Shown in pieces: positions 1 through 7,210 of a DNA stretch of 64,000 nucleotides (positions are counted from its first letter, which is position 1; the number at the start of each line of letters is the position of its first letter). A program made the translations under genes and the position numbers. Source of the DNA: Luxibacter massiliensis (GTDB lineage Bacteria; Bacillota; Clostridia; Lachnospirales; Lachnospiraceae); contig NZ_UWOE01000001.1 in assembly GCF_900604355.1 (NCBI RefSeq), positions 248,001-312,000 on the forward strand. The letters are read 5' to 3'. The notes below the pieces were generated by a model. That model was not told the DNA's origin, searched no databases, and saw nothing but the letters and a program-made list of their open reading frames with translations.

Positions 1-818
1 CCTCCTTTACCCTGCTGGTGGGATTTGCCCAGACGTTTGTGCTTTTGTTGGGAGGGATTGACCTTTCCATTGCAGGCTGCGGAGGCCTGTGTAGTATGAT
101 ATTTGCTTCATTTCTTACCAAGACTGCCATGAATCCGTATTTGGCAATTGTTTTGTCATTAATCTGCGGAATTGCATTGGGTTTGATTAACGGACTGATT
201 ATCGTTTCTATGAATTTGACTCCGTTTATTGTGACATTGGCAACTTCCAGTGTTATGACTGGACTGATTTACTTGTTTACAAAAGGATTTGCCCTTACCG
301 GTATTCCCACGGCTGTTACAGTGATTGGCCAAAACAGCCTGTTTGGAATCATTCCGTATCCGTTCCTTATTGCAATTATATTAGCTTTAATTTTAATATT
401 CCTGTTAAAATTCACTTCTTTTGGACGGCATATTTATGCTGTGGGAGGAAACAGGATGGCAGCTGAAATTGTTGGAATAAGAGTAAAACGTGTGGAGCTT
501 GTATGCTACACGATTTCAGGGGCTATTTCAGCTCTTGCCGGGATCCTTATGGTATGCCGCATGGGTTCCTATCAGGCTGATATTGGGTCTTCCTGGACTA
601 TGCCGTCAATTACAGCCGCTGTTCTGGGCGGAACCGCTATGACAGGCGGTGAAGGTGGAATTGGGGGAGCCATTTTTGGCGGACTCCTTATGTCGGTAAT
701 TACATACAGCATCAGCCTTATGGGTATTGATTCTTATTGGAATGAAGTTGTAACTGGTATTGTCGTATTAATTGCTGTATATGCAGATGCAATCAGGCGC
801 AGAAGGCGTGCGTCTTAA
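1..818 (+). CDS. Sugar ABC transporter permease, RbsC/XylH-like (5' end outside window)
   Basis: The frame is open to the first base, so the true start lies upstream and the GTG at 18 is internal. The protein is very hydrophobic. It carries the family segment around LLLGGIDLSIAG near its visible N-terminus and the conserved GGxxxGGEGGIGGAIFGG-type stretch near residue 215, both typical of ribose/xylose/allose-type (BPD_transp_2) permeases, and it ends in a basic tail. Such permeases work in the membrane with a periplasmic-type binding protein and a double ATPase, which would lie left of the window. The following genes (epimerase, kinase, aldolase) suggest the substrate is a ketose or related monosaccharide. 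Substrate is inference. Confidence 0.9.
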   Translation, partial: SFTLLVGFAQTFVLLLGGIDLSIAGCGGLCSMIFASFLTKTAMNPYLAIVLSLICGIALGLINGLIIVSMNLTPFIVTLATSSVMTGLIYLFTKGFALTGIPTAVTVIGQNSLFGIIPYPFLIAIILALILIFLLKFTSFGRHIYAVGGNRMAAEIVGIRVKRVELVCYTISGAISALAGILMVCRMGSYQADIGSSWTMPSITAAVLGGTAMTGGEGGIGGAIFGGLLMSVITYSISLMGIDSYWNEVVTGIVVLIAVYADAIRRRRRAS

Positions 819-881
819 GCCGAAGACTCTGCTGAATTATGGGAACCTGAAGGCCAGATATACATTTGGAGGGAATAAGAT

Positions 882-1757
882 ATGAAATTTGGAATTTGTT
901 ATTGTTATTGGAGCAAAGATTGGGAAGGCACTGACTATCCACAGCAGATTGAACGGGCGCGGAAATGTGGTTTTGATGTGTTAGAAATTTTCTATGGCAG
1001 GACGCTTACTATGCCCCAGGCAGAAGTTGAAGAAATAAAAGCAGCTTGTAAGGCGAACGATGTAGAATTATATATTTCTGGAGGCTTTGGGGCGGATTAT
1101 GATCTGACATCTTTTGACGAAACCATCCGCGCCAAAGGCGTAAAAAATGCAATTACATTATTAAAAGCTATGGCCCGCTTGGGCGCAAAGAATTTCTCGG
1201 GAATTAATTATGCCCCGTGGTGCAAGTTTGATACAGCATTTGAAAAAGCGAAAGCAGTGGAGCAGGCTGCAAAAAGCCTTAAAGAAATTGGCAGGGCATG
1301 CGGTGATTATGATTTTAGCTGGAACATGGAAGTGGTGAATAGATTTGAGGGGTATCTCCTAAACACAGCTTCAGAAGCCGTAAGTCTGTGTGATATAGTG
1401 GATGACCCACATATTAACATTTTGCTGGATACATTTCATGGAATGATTGAGGAGGATGATCTTGCAGATGCAGTCCGTCAGGTTGGAAAGGGCCGTCTTG
1501 GGCATTATCACATGGGAACCAACAACCGCCGCCCTCCGCGTCCGTGCTTACTTCCGTGGAAAGAGATTTGTGAAGCATTAAAGGAAATAGAGTATGACAG
1601 GTGTATTTCATTTGAGCCTTTGGTTCGTACGGGCGGCTCTGTGGCGCTGGAAGGCGGAAATGTATGGCGTCCAATGCTTCCGGCTGATGCAGACGATAAG
1701 ATGTTGGATGACATGATTATAAAATCTCGCGAATACATAAGTGAAATGCTTAAATAA
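882..1757 (+). CDS. Ketose 3-epimerase (D-psicose/D-tagatose 3-epimerase family)
   Basis: A 291-residue TIM-barrel protein resembling the D-psicose (allulose) 3-epimerases. The expected metal and catalytic residues are visible: Glu150 (WNMEVVNRFE), Asp183 (LLDTFH), His210 in GHYH and Glu245 (SFEPLVR). Glu150 and Asp183 fall at the positions known for the clostridial enzymes. These Mn/Co-dependent enzymes invert C3 of ketohexoses or ketopentoses in the cytoplasm. AGGGAATAAGAT precedes the ATG. It lies 63 bp after the permease and 17 bp before the kinase, so one operon is likely. The natural substrate cannot be read from sequence; a generic sugar-phosphate isomerase/epimerase label is the conservative alternative. 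Confidence 0.85.
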   Translation: MKFGICYCYWSKDWEGTDYPQQIERARKCGFDVLEIFYGRTLTMPQAEVEEIKAACKANDVELYISGGFGADYDLTSFDETIRAKGVKNAITLLKAMARLGAKNFSGINYAPWCKFDTAFEKAKAVEQAAKSLKEIGRACGDYDFSWNMEVVNRFEGYLLNTASEAVSLCDIVDDPHINILLDTFHGMIEEDDLADAVRQVGKGRLGHYHMGTNNRRPPRPCLLPWKEICEALKEIEYDRCISFEPLVRTGGSVALEGGNVWRPMLPADADDKMLDDMIIKSREYISEMLK

Positions 1758-1774
1758 TACCGGAGGGATTACAT

Positions 1775-3304
1775 ATGGAAAAGTGGTTTATTGGTGTGGA
1801 TTCTGGCACAAGCGGCATTAAAGCGGTTCTCTTTAATCTGGAAGGTAAACAAATTGGAAAAAAGTACTATCCTCTTACTGGACTGTTTCCAGAAGAAGAC
1901 CAATATGAAGAGGATATGAATGAAATATGGGAAAAATGCTGTTGCTGTGTCAAGGAGCTTTCTAAGGAGTACGATTTGTCAAGGGTGGTCGGCCTGGGGA
2001 TCACAGCCCAGGGCGACGGACTGTGGATGATTGACAAAAATGGCAATCCAGTCAGGAATGGCGCCTGTTTCTGCGACGGACGTGCGGGAGCAATTGTAGA
2101 TGAGTGGGTGAAAGATGGTACTAGTGATAAGCTTTTTGAATTAACAGGAACCAGGATATTTTCTGGAAATCAAAATGGAATTGTAAAATGGATGGAGAGG
2201 AATGCAAAGGAAGATTTGGACAAAGCCTCCTATTTTCTTCACCTTAAGGATTATCTGTTCATGAAATTTACCGGGGAGATTACAACGGATCCGACAGATC
2301 AGTCTTTAATCTTTTTGGACCAGGAAACAAGAGAATATTCTGAAGAAGTGTTTAGCCTATGTAAATTAAAGCGGTATAGGTCTAAATATCCCCCAGTGCT
2401 CCCGGCGGCAAAAAATGCTTTTAAAATTCTGCCAAAACTGGCAAGAACCCTGGGACTTAATGAGGACGTACTGATAACTTCAGGGCCTATGGATGTATCT
2501 GCCTGTGCACTTGGAAGCGGCGTTATTGAGGAGGGAAATTGCTGTACGATTATGGGAACGGCGGCGCTGCATGAAATGGTGATATCAAAGCCGCTGCAGG
2601 ATGACATTTGTGCGGGTATGACGATCACACACGTCATGGAGGGACGATGGCTGCGGCTGATGGCTTCACTGGCGGGCACGCCAAATCTTAACTGGATGCT
2701 GAATAACTTTGGTGCACAGATAAAGAGTGATGCAGCTAAAATGGGAAAGAATATATACGACCATATGGAAGATATAGCAAAGGGCGTTCCCATAGGGGCA
2801 AACGGTGTAATGTATCATCCTTATCTTTTAGCTGGGGGCGAAAGAGCCCCGTTTACCGAGAATGCTGCAAGAGCAAGCTTTACAGGGATAAATGAGAGGC
2901 ATACCCTTGCGGATGTAGTGCGGGCCACATATGAAGGGGTTGCCTATGCAATGCTGGATTGTTATCAGCATATGCCTCAGGATATAAAAAGGCTTACGCT
3001 TTGCGGAGGCGGAACTAAAAGCGCTTTCTGGTCTCAGATGTTCGCGGATGTAGTGGGGCATGAGATTGTTACAGTGAAAGGGGAGGAAGCCGGCGCTAAA
3101 GGAGTCGTACTAAATAATGCGGTTGTCCAGGGATACTACTCTGACTATAAAGATGCGGTGGAGAAGACTGTTGAATATGATAAGATATATACACCGAACA
3201 TGAAACAACATGCTCAATATGTCAAATTCTATGAATTGTATAAAGAGACATACGAGACTATGGGGAGAGTATGGAAATTAAGGAAGAATATACTGGGTGA
3301 ATGA
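1775..3304 (+). CDS. FGGY-family carbohydrate kinase (xylulokinase-like)
   Basis: A 509-residue FGGY kinase. The N-terminal phosphate-binding motif is GVDSGTSGIKAVLF (residues about 7-20), and the C-terminal domain has LTLCGGGTKSAFWSQMFADV (around 400), the ADP-binding signature of xylulo-, ribulo- and glycerol kinases. Residues around TAQGDGLWMID (about 78) resemble the L-xylulose/erythritol kinase side of the family. GGAGGG precedes the ATG at 1775. It presumably phosphorylates the ketose made by the upstream epimerase so that the downstream class II aldolase can cleave it. Its end overlaps the next start by 8 bp, implying coupled translation. Specificity is unassigned. Confidence 0.88.
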   Translation: MEKWFIGVDSGTSGIKAVLFNLEGKQIGKKYYPLTGLFPEEDQYEEDMNEIWEKCCCCVKELSKEYDLSRVVGLGITAQGDGLWMIDKNGNPVRNGACFCDGRAGAIVDEWVKDGTSDKLFELTGTRIFSGNQNGIVKWMERNAKEDLDKASYFLHLKDYLFMKFTGEITTDPTDQSLIFLDQETREYSEEVFSLCKLKRYRSKYPPVLPAAKNAFKILPKLARTLGLNEDVLITSGPMDVSACALGSGVIEEGNCCTIMGTAALHEMVISKPLQDDICAGMTITHVMEGRWLRLMASLAGTPNLNWMLNNFGAQIKSDAAKMGKNIYDHMEDIAKGVPIGANGVMYHPYLLAGGERAPFTENAARASFTGINERHTLADVVRATYEGVAYAMLDCYQHMPQDIKRLTLCGGGTKSAFWSQMFADVVGHEIVTVKGEEAGAKGVVLNNAVVQGYYSDYKDAVEKTVEYDKIYTPNMKQHAQYVKFYELYKETYETMGRVWKLRKNILGE

Positions 3305-3965
3305 TATGGATTATTATGAAGAACGAGTTTCAATTGTCAATACGTGCAGGAAAATGTGTGAGATGTCGTATTTCATTGGCACCTGGGGGAATGTGAGCGT
3401 CAGGGTAGGGGATTATATACTGCTTACTCCGAGCAGGGTGGATTATGATATTATGAAATACTCGGACATTATTGTTATTGACATGGATGGAAACAAAATA
3501 CAGGGGGATAAGAACCCGACTTCGGAAAAGGAGGTACATAGGCAGATTTATCTTAAAAGGAAGGACGTGGGGGCTGTTATTCATGCGCATACTGCTAACG
3601 CTATGGCGGTATCGGCAATGGATGTTGATCAGGTGCCATGTCTGGTAGAAGAGATGAGCCAGCTGCTTGGCGGGGGGATCCCAGTGACGAAAACTTATGT
3701 TGCCGCTGAGAATCATTTTGAACTTGGCAGAATAGCAGGAGAGTCAATCGGCAATAAAAATGGAGTGATTCTGCGTAATCATGGGCCTGTCGCATGTGGT
3801 AAAAACCTTGGCGAGGCAGTTTTATCTGCAAAAGTCGTAGAAAAATCCTGTGGTATATATTTGAAGTGCCTGCAGTCAGGGGTTGGGCAGAGAGTTATAC
3901 CAGAACATAGTGTTGAGTCCGAACATTATAGATATCAGTTTACATATGGAAAAGAACAGACATGA
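3297..3965 (+). CDS. Class II aldolase/adducin family protein (fuculose-phosphate aldolase-like)
   Basis: A 222-residue class II aldolase. The zinc-binding motif AVIHAHTANA (about residues 92-101) is clear, as are the preceding PTSEKEVHRQIY glutamate region and the third zinc histidine in LRNHGPVACG (about 161). Such enzymes cleave ketose 1-phosphates (fuculose, rhamnulose, ribulose) to dihydroxyacetone phosphate and an aldehyde, or epimerise ribulose-5-phosphate. The GTG at 3297 follows AGGAAG by 10 nt and overlaps the kinase stop; an ATG at 3306 is an alternative. It is the last gene of the sugar operon, followed by a long hairpin. Confidence 0.87.
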   Translation: MNDMDYYEERVSIVNTCRKMCEMSYFIGTWGNVSVRVGDYILLTPSRVDYDIMKYSDIIVIDMDGNKIQGDKNPTSEKEVHRQIYLKRKDVGAVIHAHTANAMAVSAMDVDQVPCLVEEMSQLLGGGIPVTKTYVAAENHFELGRIAGESIGNKNGVILRNHGPVACGKNLGEAVLSAKVVEKSCGIYLKCLQSGVGQRVIPEHSVESEHYRYQFTYGKEQT

Positions 3966-3995
3966 TAAGTACTGTGGGATGACCCTGAAGAATAT

Positions 3996-4045
3996 ATAAA
4001 CCTTCAAACTGGTGTAAGATAGGATTGCCTAGTTTGGAGGTTTAT
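3996..4045. terminator. Long hairpin between convergent genes
   Basis: ATAAACCTTCAAACT (3996-4010) pairs with AGTTTGGAGGTTTAT (4031-4045) with a single G-T pair, around a 20-nt loop. It sits just after the sugar operon and faces the 3' end of the minus-strand vsr gene, so it could end transcripts from both sides. No long U-tract follows, so termination is inferred from position. Confidence 0.55.
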
Positions 4046-4049
4046 GTTT

Positions 4050-4140
4050 GCGAGTAACGAGCCAAGCGGACATATTTACATGTCCATTTGGGGACTGCCG
4101 CAAAGGTCTAGTACCCCGATGCCTGAACCGGGGCCTTTGA
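4050..4140 (+). repeat. Dispersed structured repeat, copy A (short form)
   Basis: Starts GCGAGTAACGAGCCAAGCGG and includes the stem GGACAT-ATTTAC-ATGTCC, extended outward by GCCAA/TTTGG, then CCCCG...CGGGG. Copies occur at 10531-10653 (+) and 19720-19842 (-). This copy lacks part of the middle region present in the other two. It lies in the 3'-3' gap between the aldolase gene and vsr. Confidence 0.8.
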
Positions 4141-4193
4141 CTTAATGATAGGCAGATACATTCAGTAAAGAGTAAAAATATAAAACATAGATA

Positions 4194-4649
4194 TTATTCA
4201 TATTGGCTAGAATCCGCCGCCGCATCACTCAATTGCCTGTCCCAGACAGATTCCTCAATAGCCTTCAGGCATTCTTCTGTATGCTTTAAAATATCTCGTC
4301 CCCAGAAGTGGATTACAGTGTAACCAAGAAAAAGAAGCTTTTTGTCATTTTCCCAGTCACGGCTGCGGTTCCGCTCGATTTTTTTGATCCAATAGTCTGG
4401 ATTATTTCCCTTTTCAAGACGCAGCTTAAGAATTTCCCAATCTTTTCCATGAAAAAATTCACTGTCGCAGAAAATTGCAATTTTATATTTGGTCAGTACG
4501 ATATCAGGAGAGCCAGGAAGGGCCTTATAATTCTTGCGGTAGCGGTACCCTTTGTGCCATAGGGCCCTGCGGAGCTGTAATTCTATGGACGTATCCTGGC
4601 TGCGTATTTTACTCATATTCTTGGACACGGTAGTTGGATCCCTTTTCAT
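4194..4649 (-). CDS. vsr: Very short patch repair endonuclease (Vsr-like)
   Basis: About 151 residues. Family features visible: MSKIRSQDTSIELQLRRALW near the N-terminus, LPGSPDIVL holding the catalytic aspartate, the FFHGKDW segment with the conserved histidine, and WENDKKLLFLGYTVIHFWG near the C-terminus. Vsr nicks 5' of the T in T:G mismatches made by deamination of 5-methylcytosine. No cytosine methyltransferase gene lies beside it, unlike the usual vsr/dcm pairing. The ATG at 4649 is preferred because GGGAGG lies about 10 nt upstream; the GTG at 4658 is too close to that site. The alternative is a restriction-associated Vsr homologue. Confidence 0.85.
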   Translation of the reverse strand: MKRDPTTVSKNMSKIRSQDTSIELQLRRALWHKGYRYRKNYKALPGSPDIVLTKYKIAIFCDSEFFHGKDWEILKLRLEKGNNPDYWIKKIERNRSRDWENDKKLLFLGYTVIHFWGRDILKHTEECLKAIEESVWDRQLSDAAADSSQYE

Positions 4650-4831
4650 GCGTCTCACCCCTCCCGATTGCAGAAGCTATTGAATATAAGCACATTCTAG
4701 CAAAACCAGTTATAGATAGCAAGAATAAAATAACTGATGTTTCGGGGTGGTCCGGCTTTGTGATATATGAAAGGATTATTGGAGTCCTATTTTCAGAAAA
4801 AGTAAGGAGACCGATTTAGTATAGAATCTAC

Positions 4832-4880
4832 TTGACAAAAGGCAGAAACTGGAATATATTAAAAATAGTAATTGTTATTA
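4832..4880 (+). promoter_or_regulatory. Rubrerythrin promoter with PerR-like palindrome
   Basis: TTGACA (4832-4837), a 17-nt spacer and TATATT (4855-4860) form a good sigma-A promoter. Immediately downstream, TAGTAATTGTTATTA (4866-4880) resembles the 7-1-7 PerR box (TTATAATNATTATAA). PerR control of rubrerythrin is known in Clostridia; here it is inferred from the motif only. Confidence 0.6.
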
Positions 4881-4901
4881 ATTTTATAAAGGAGAATATC
4901 T

Positions 4902-5480
4902 ATGAACTTAAAAGGGACAGAAACAGAGAAGAATATGAGGACTGCATTGGCAGGAGAGTCTATGGCCAGGAACAAATATACATATTATGCCATGCAGGCG
5001 AAGGCAGAGGGACAGGCGGAGATAGCTGAATTCTTTGAGAAAATGGCTGGAAACGAAATGATCCATGCAAAGATTTGGTTTTCCATGCTTAATGATGGAT
5101 TGGGCAATACAGAGAAAAACTTAAGTGACGCAGCGGCAGGGGAGAATGATGAGTGGACTGATATGTATCCTGGGTTTGCGAAAACAGCGAGAGAAGAGGG
5201 CCTTGATGAGATAGCGGATATGTTTGAAAAGGTGGCGGAGATCGAAAAAGACCACGAGCGCCGTTTTCTGCAAAAGCTGATTGGCATGAAGAAAAAGGCC
5301 CATTCTGCCAAGGAGGGCAATGCTCAGGCCACATCCCAGGCGAGGGAGACACCTTCAGCAAAGAGGAAAGTCGAGGGGTACCGCTGTATGTTCTGTGGGG
5401 CAACCTTTGAGGACAGGCCGGATGTATGTTCAGTCTGTAAGGCCATTGGTTCTTTCGAGAGTTGCACAATAGAAAAATAG
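4902..5480 (+). CDS. rbr: Rubrerythrin
   Basis: A 192-residue rubrerythrin with both domains. The N-terminal ferritin-like four-helix diiron domain contains glutamate motifs (AGESMARNKY near 18, GNEMIHAKIW near 50, EIEKDHERRF near 113). The C-terminal rubredoxin-like domain has CMFCG and CSVCK (about 163-180). It reduces hydrogen peroxide in anaerobes using electrons from rubredoxin or NADH oxidoreductases. AAAGGAG precedes the ATG. It stands alone behind its own promoter, consistent with an oxidative stress gene. Confidence 0.95.
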   Translation: MNLKGTETEKNMRTALAGESMARNKYTYYAMQAKAEGQAEIAEFFEKMAGNEMIHAKIWFSMLNDGLGNTEKNLSDAAAGENDEWTDMYPGFAKTAREEGLDEIADMFEKVAEIEKDHERRFLQKLIGMKKKAHSAKEGNAQATSQARETPSAKRKVEGYRCMFCGATFEDRPDVCSVCKAIGSFESCTIEK

Positions 5481-5500
5481 GGAATTATTGGCTTTGGCTA

Positions 5501-5779
5501 CTAGCTGCTGAGTATGGCAACTGCCATCCTGCCATAATCAGAATCTAAAACAATGCTGGAAGTTTCAGAAATAAAGGCAGGGGTTTCGGATATATGCGGG
5601 GTTGTGACGTTACAGTCCATCTTCTTCTGGGAAAGCTGTATTGTTGCATTCCCGCAGGAAATATTAGTAAGCTCACATAAGGATAAGGCTGATTGTACAA
5701 GCTGTCCTGCCATAGGGAATAATTCTTTATGCTGCCTGTCAATGTGGTCAATTCCAATGGGATCACTTTCTTTCCACAT
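5501..5779 (-). pseudogene. Truncated bacteriohemerythrin remnant
   Basis: The first ~30 residues (WKESDPIGIDHIDRQHKELF and on) match the start of bacteriohemerythrins, including the IDxQHKxLF iron-binding helix. The remaining ~60 residues lose the later HxxxE and HxxxxD motifs, and the 92-residue length is too short for the usual ~130-residue domain. No continuation is seen in the other two frames. It is therefore read as a decayed or deletion-fused gene. It could still be expressed as a short protein. Confidence 0.5.
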
Positions 5780-5991
5780 AATTATATTCCTCCCAAATGT
5801 GAATAATGGAAAACGGAAATATATATCCGTATTTTGGTAGTATACACGTAATCTGCTTTTTTCAATGAGTGAGACACTATATCGGGATATCCTTTCTCAA
5901 TAGATATAAAGACATACTGTGCAGCAAGCGGCGCCACAGGCATCGGGGAACCCAGGCGGAGAAAGGATAAAGGGAAATTATTTGAAAGTCC

Positions 5992-6076
5992 TTGACGAAA
6001 TTATTTTGCAGATTATATAATAACAGAAATTGAACCCAACATGCCGCTTTTGGAAGTGGACTTCGTTGGGGTTTTT
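5992..6076 (+). promoter_or_regulatory. Promoter and leader hairpin ahead of aldo/keto reductase
   Basis: The 5780-6152 gap holds TTGACG (5992-5997), an 18-nt spacer and TATAAT (6016-6021). The predicted transcript then runs almost at once into CCCAAC (6035-6040) pairing with GTTGGG (6065-6070), followed by GTTTTTG. This looks like an intrinsic terminator or attenuator in a short leader, or the end of a tiny RNA. The rest of the gap shows nothing recognisable. Confidence 0.5.
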
Positions 6077-6152
6077 GCGTATCTGAATATAGAGGCAGTT
6101 TAGCCGGCAGATATGCCGCAGCGTGTTGAAAATGTGTGGGAGGATGCAGAAA

Positions 6153-7073
6153 ATGAAAAAAATGACATTGGGATCCGGGAGTCTGGAGGTTCCGGTAATT
6201 GCAGCTGGATGTATGAGGATTAATACCCTGGACGAGGACGATATTGAAGTCTACATAAATAAATGCATGGAGTTGGGTATGAATTTTTTCGAACATGCAG
6301 ACATCTATGGTAATGGAAAGTGTGAGTCCTTGTTTGCAGAGGCGTTTGAAAAAACGGAGTTCAGGCGTGAGGATGTGATTCTGCAGTCCAAATGTGGGAT
6401 AGTACCGGGTGTGATGTATGATTTTTCCAAGGAACACATTTTAAAATCTGTGGAAAACAGTTTGAAGAGATTAAATACAGATTATTTGGATGTACTAGTG
6501 CTTCACAGGCCGGATGCCCTGGTAGAGCCGGAGGAAGTTGCAGAAGTATTCGACCTGCTCAATGCTTCCGGTAAGGTAAGGAATTTTGGGGTATCTAATC
6601 ATAAACCCATGCAGATTGAATTGCTGAAAAAGTATGTGAAGCAGGACATTGTCACAAATCAGCTCCAGTTCAGCATCCCTTTCTCTAATATGGTCGCAAA
6701 TGGAATGGAAGTAAATATGCTGACAGAAGGGTCTGTAGACCATGACGGAAGCGTCCTGGATTATTGCCGCCTGCATGACATGACAATCCAGGCATGGTCT
6801 CCGTTCCAGTATGGATTTTTTGAAGGAGTGTTTATAGGGAGCAGCAAATATCCTGAACTTAACCAACAGCTAGAAGAGTTGGCGGAGCGTTATGATACGA
6901 CTCCAACGGCTATAGCGGCGGCTTGGATATTAAGACATCCTGCACATATTCAAATGATCGCAGGGACGACCAATTTGGACAGACTGGAGGAGATAGCACG
7001 GGGAAGTGAGATTCGCCTGACAAGAGAAGAATGGTACCAGATTTATCTGAGCGCGGGACATATTTTGCCTTAG
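6153..7073 (+). CDS. Aldo/keto reductase
   Basis: About 306 residues of AKR fold. Visible features: GMNFFEHADIYGNG (catalytic Asp/Tyr region), LQSKCG with the active-site lysine, DYLDVLVLHRPD with the HRPD motif, GKVRNFGVSN, and the C-terminal PIAAAWILRHP-like and IAGTTNLDRLEEI segments that bind NADP. It resembles the YdhF-type reductases acting on small carbonyl compounds. The ATG at 6153 has GGGAGG 9 nt upstream; the upstream in-frame starts at 6123 and 6144 lack a well-spaced site. Single-gene transcript ended by a strong terminator. Confidence 0.9.
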   Translation: MKKMTLGSGSLEVPVIAAGCMRINTLDEDDIEVYINKCMELGMNFFEHADIYGNGKCESLFAEAFEKTEFRREDVILQSKCGIVPGVMYDFSKEHILKSVENSLKRLNTDYLDVLVLHRPDALVEPEEVAEVFDLLNASGKVRNFGVSNHKPMQIELLKKYVKQDIVTNQLQFSIPFSNMVANGMEVNMLTEGSVDHDGSVLDYCRLHDMTIQAWSPFQYGFFEGVFIGSSKYPELNQQLEELAERYDTTPTAIAAAWILRHPAHIQMIAGTTNLDRLEEIARGSEIRLTREEWYQIYLSAGHILP

Positions 7074-7106
7074 AGAGTGTGAAAAGCTGGTTTGAGGAAG
7101 TTTTTT

Positions 7107-7152
7107 AATAGCTGAGGGGATTCCGACGGAATCCCCTCAGCTATTTCCTTTT
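7107..7152 (+). terminator. Intrinsic terminator after aldo/keto reductase
   Basis: A perfect 18-bp stem: AATAGCTGAGGGGATTCC (7107-7124), loop GAC, and its exact complement (7128-7145), followed by TCCTTTTG. The T-rich tail is on the + side, so it chiefly serves the reductase gene. Confidence 0.9.
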
Positions 7153-7210
7153 GTACAATGGGCAGATTAATGTGATCATTGCTGTCCTGCCAGAACTTTA
7201 TGCATTATCT

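Noticed and set aside
4308..4562. Plus-strand ORF within vsr
   Set aside because: Antisense to the Vsr gene, which has conserved motifs and a ribosome site.
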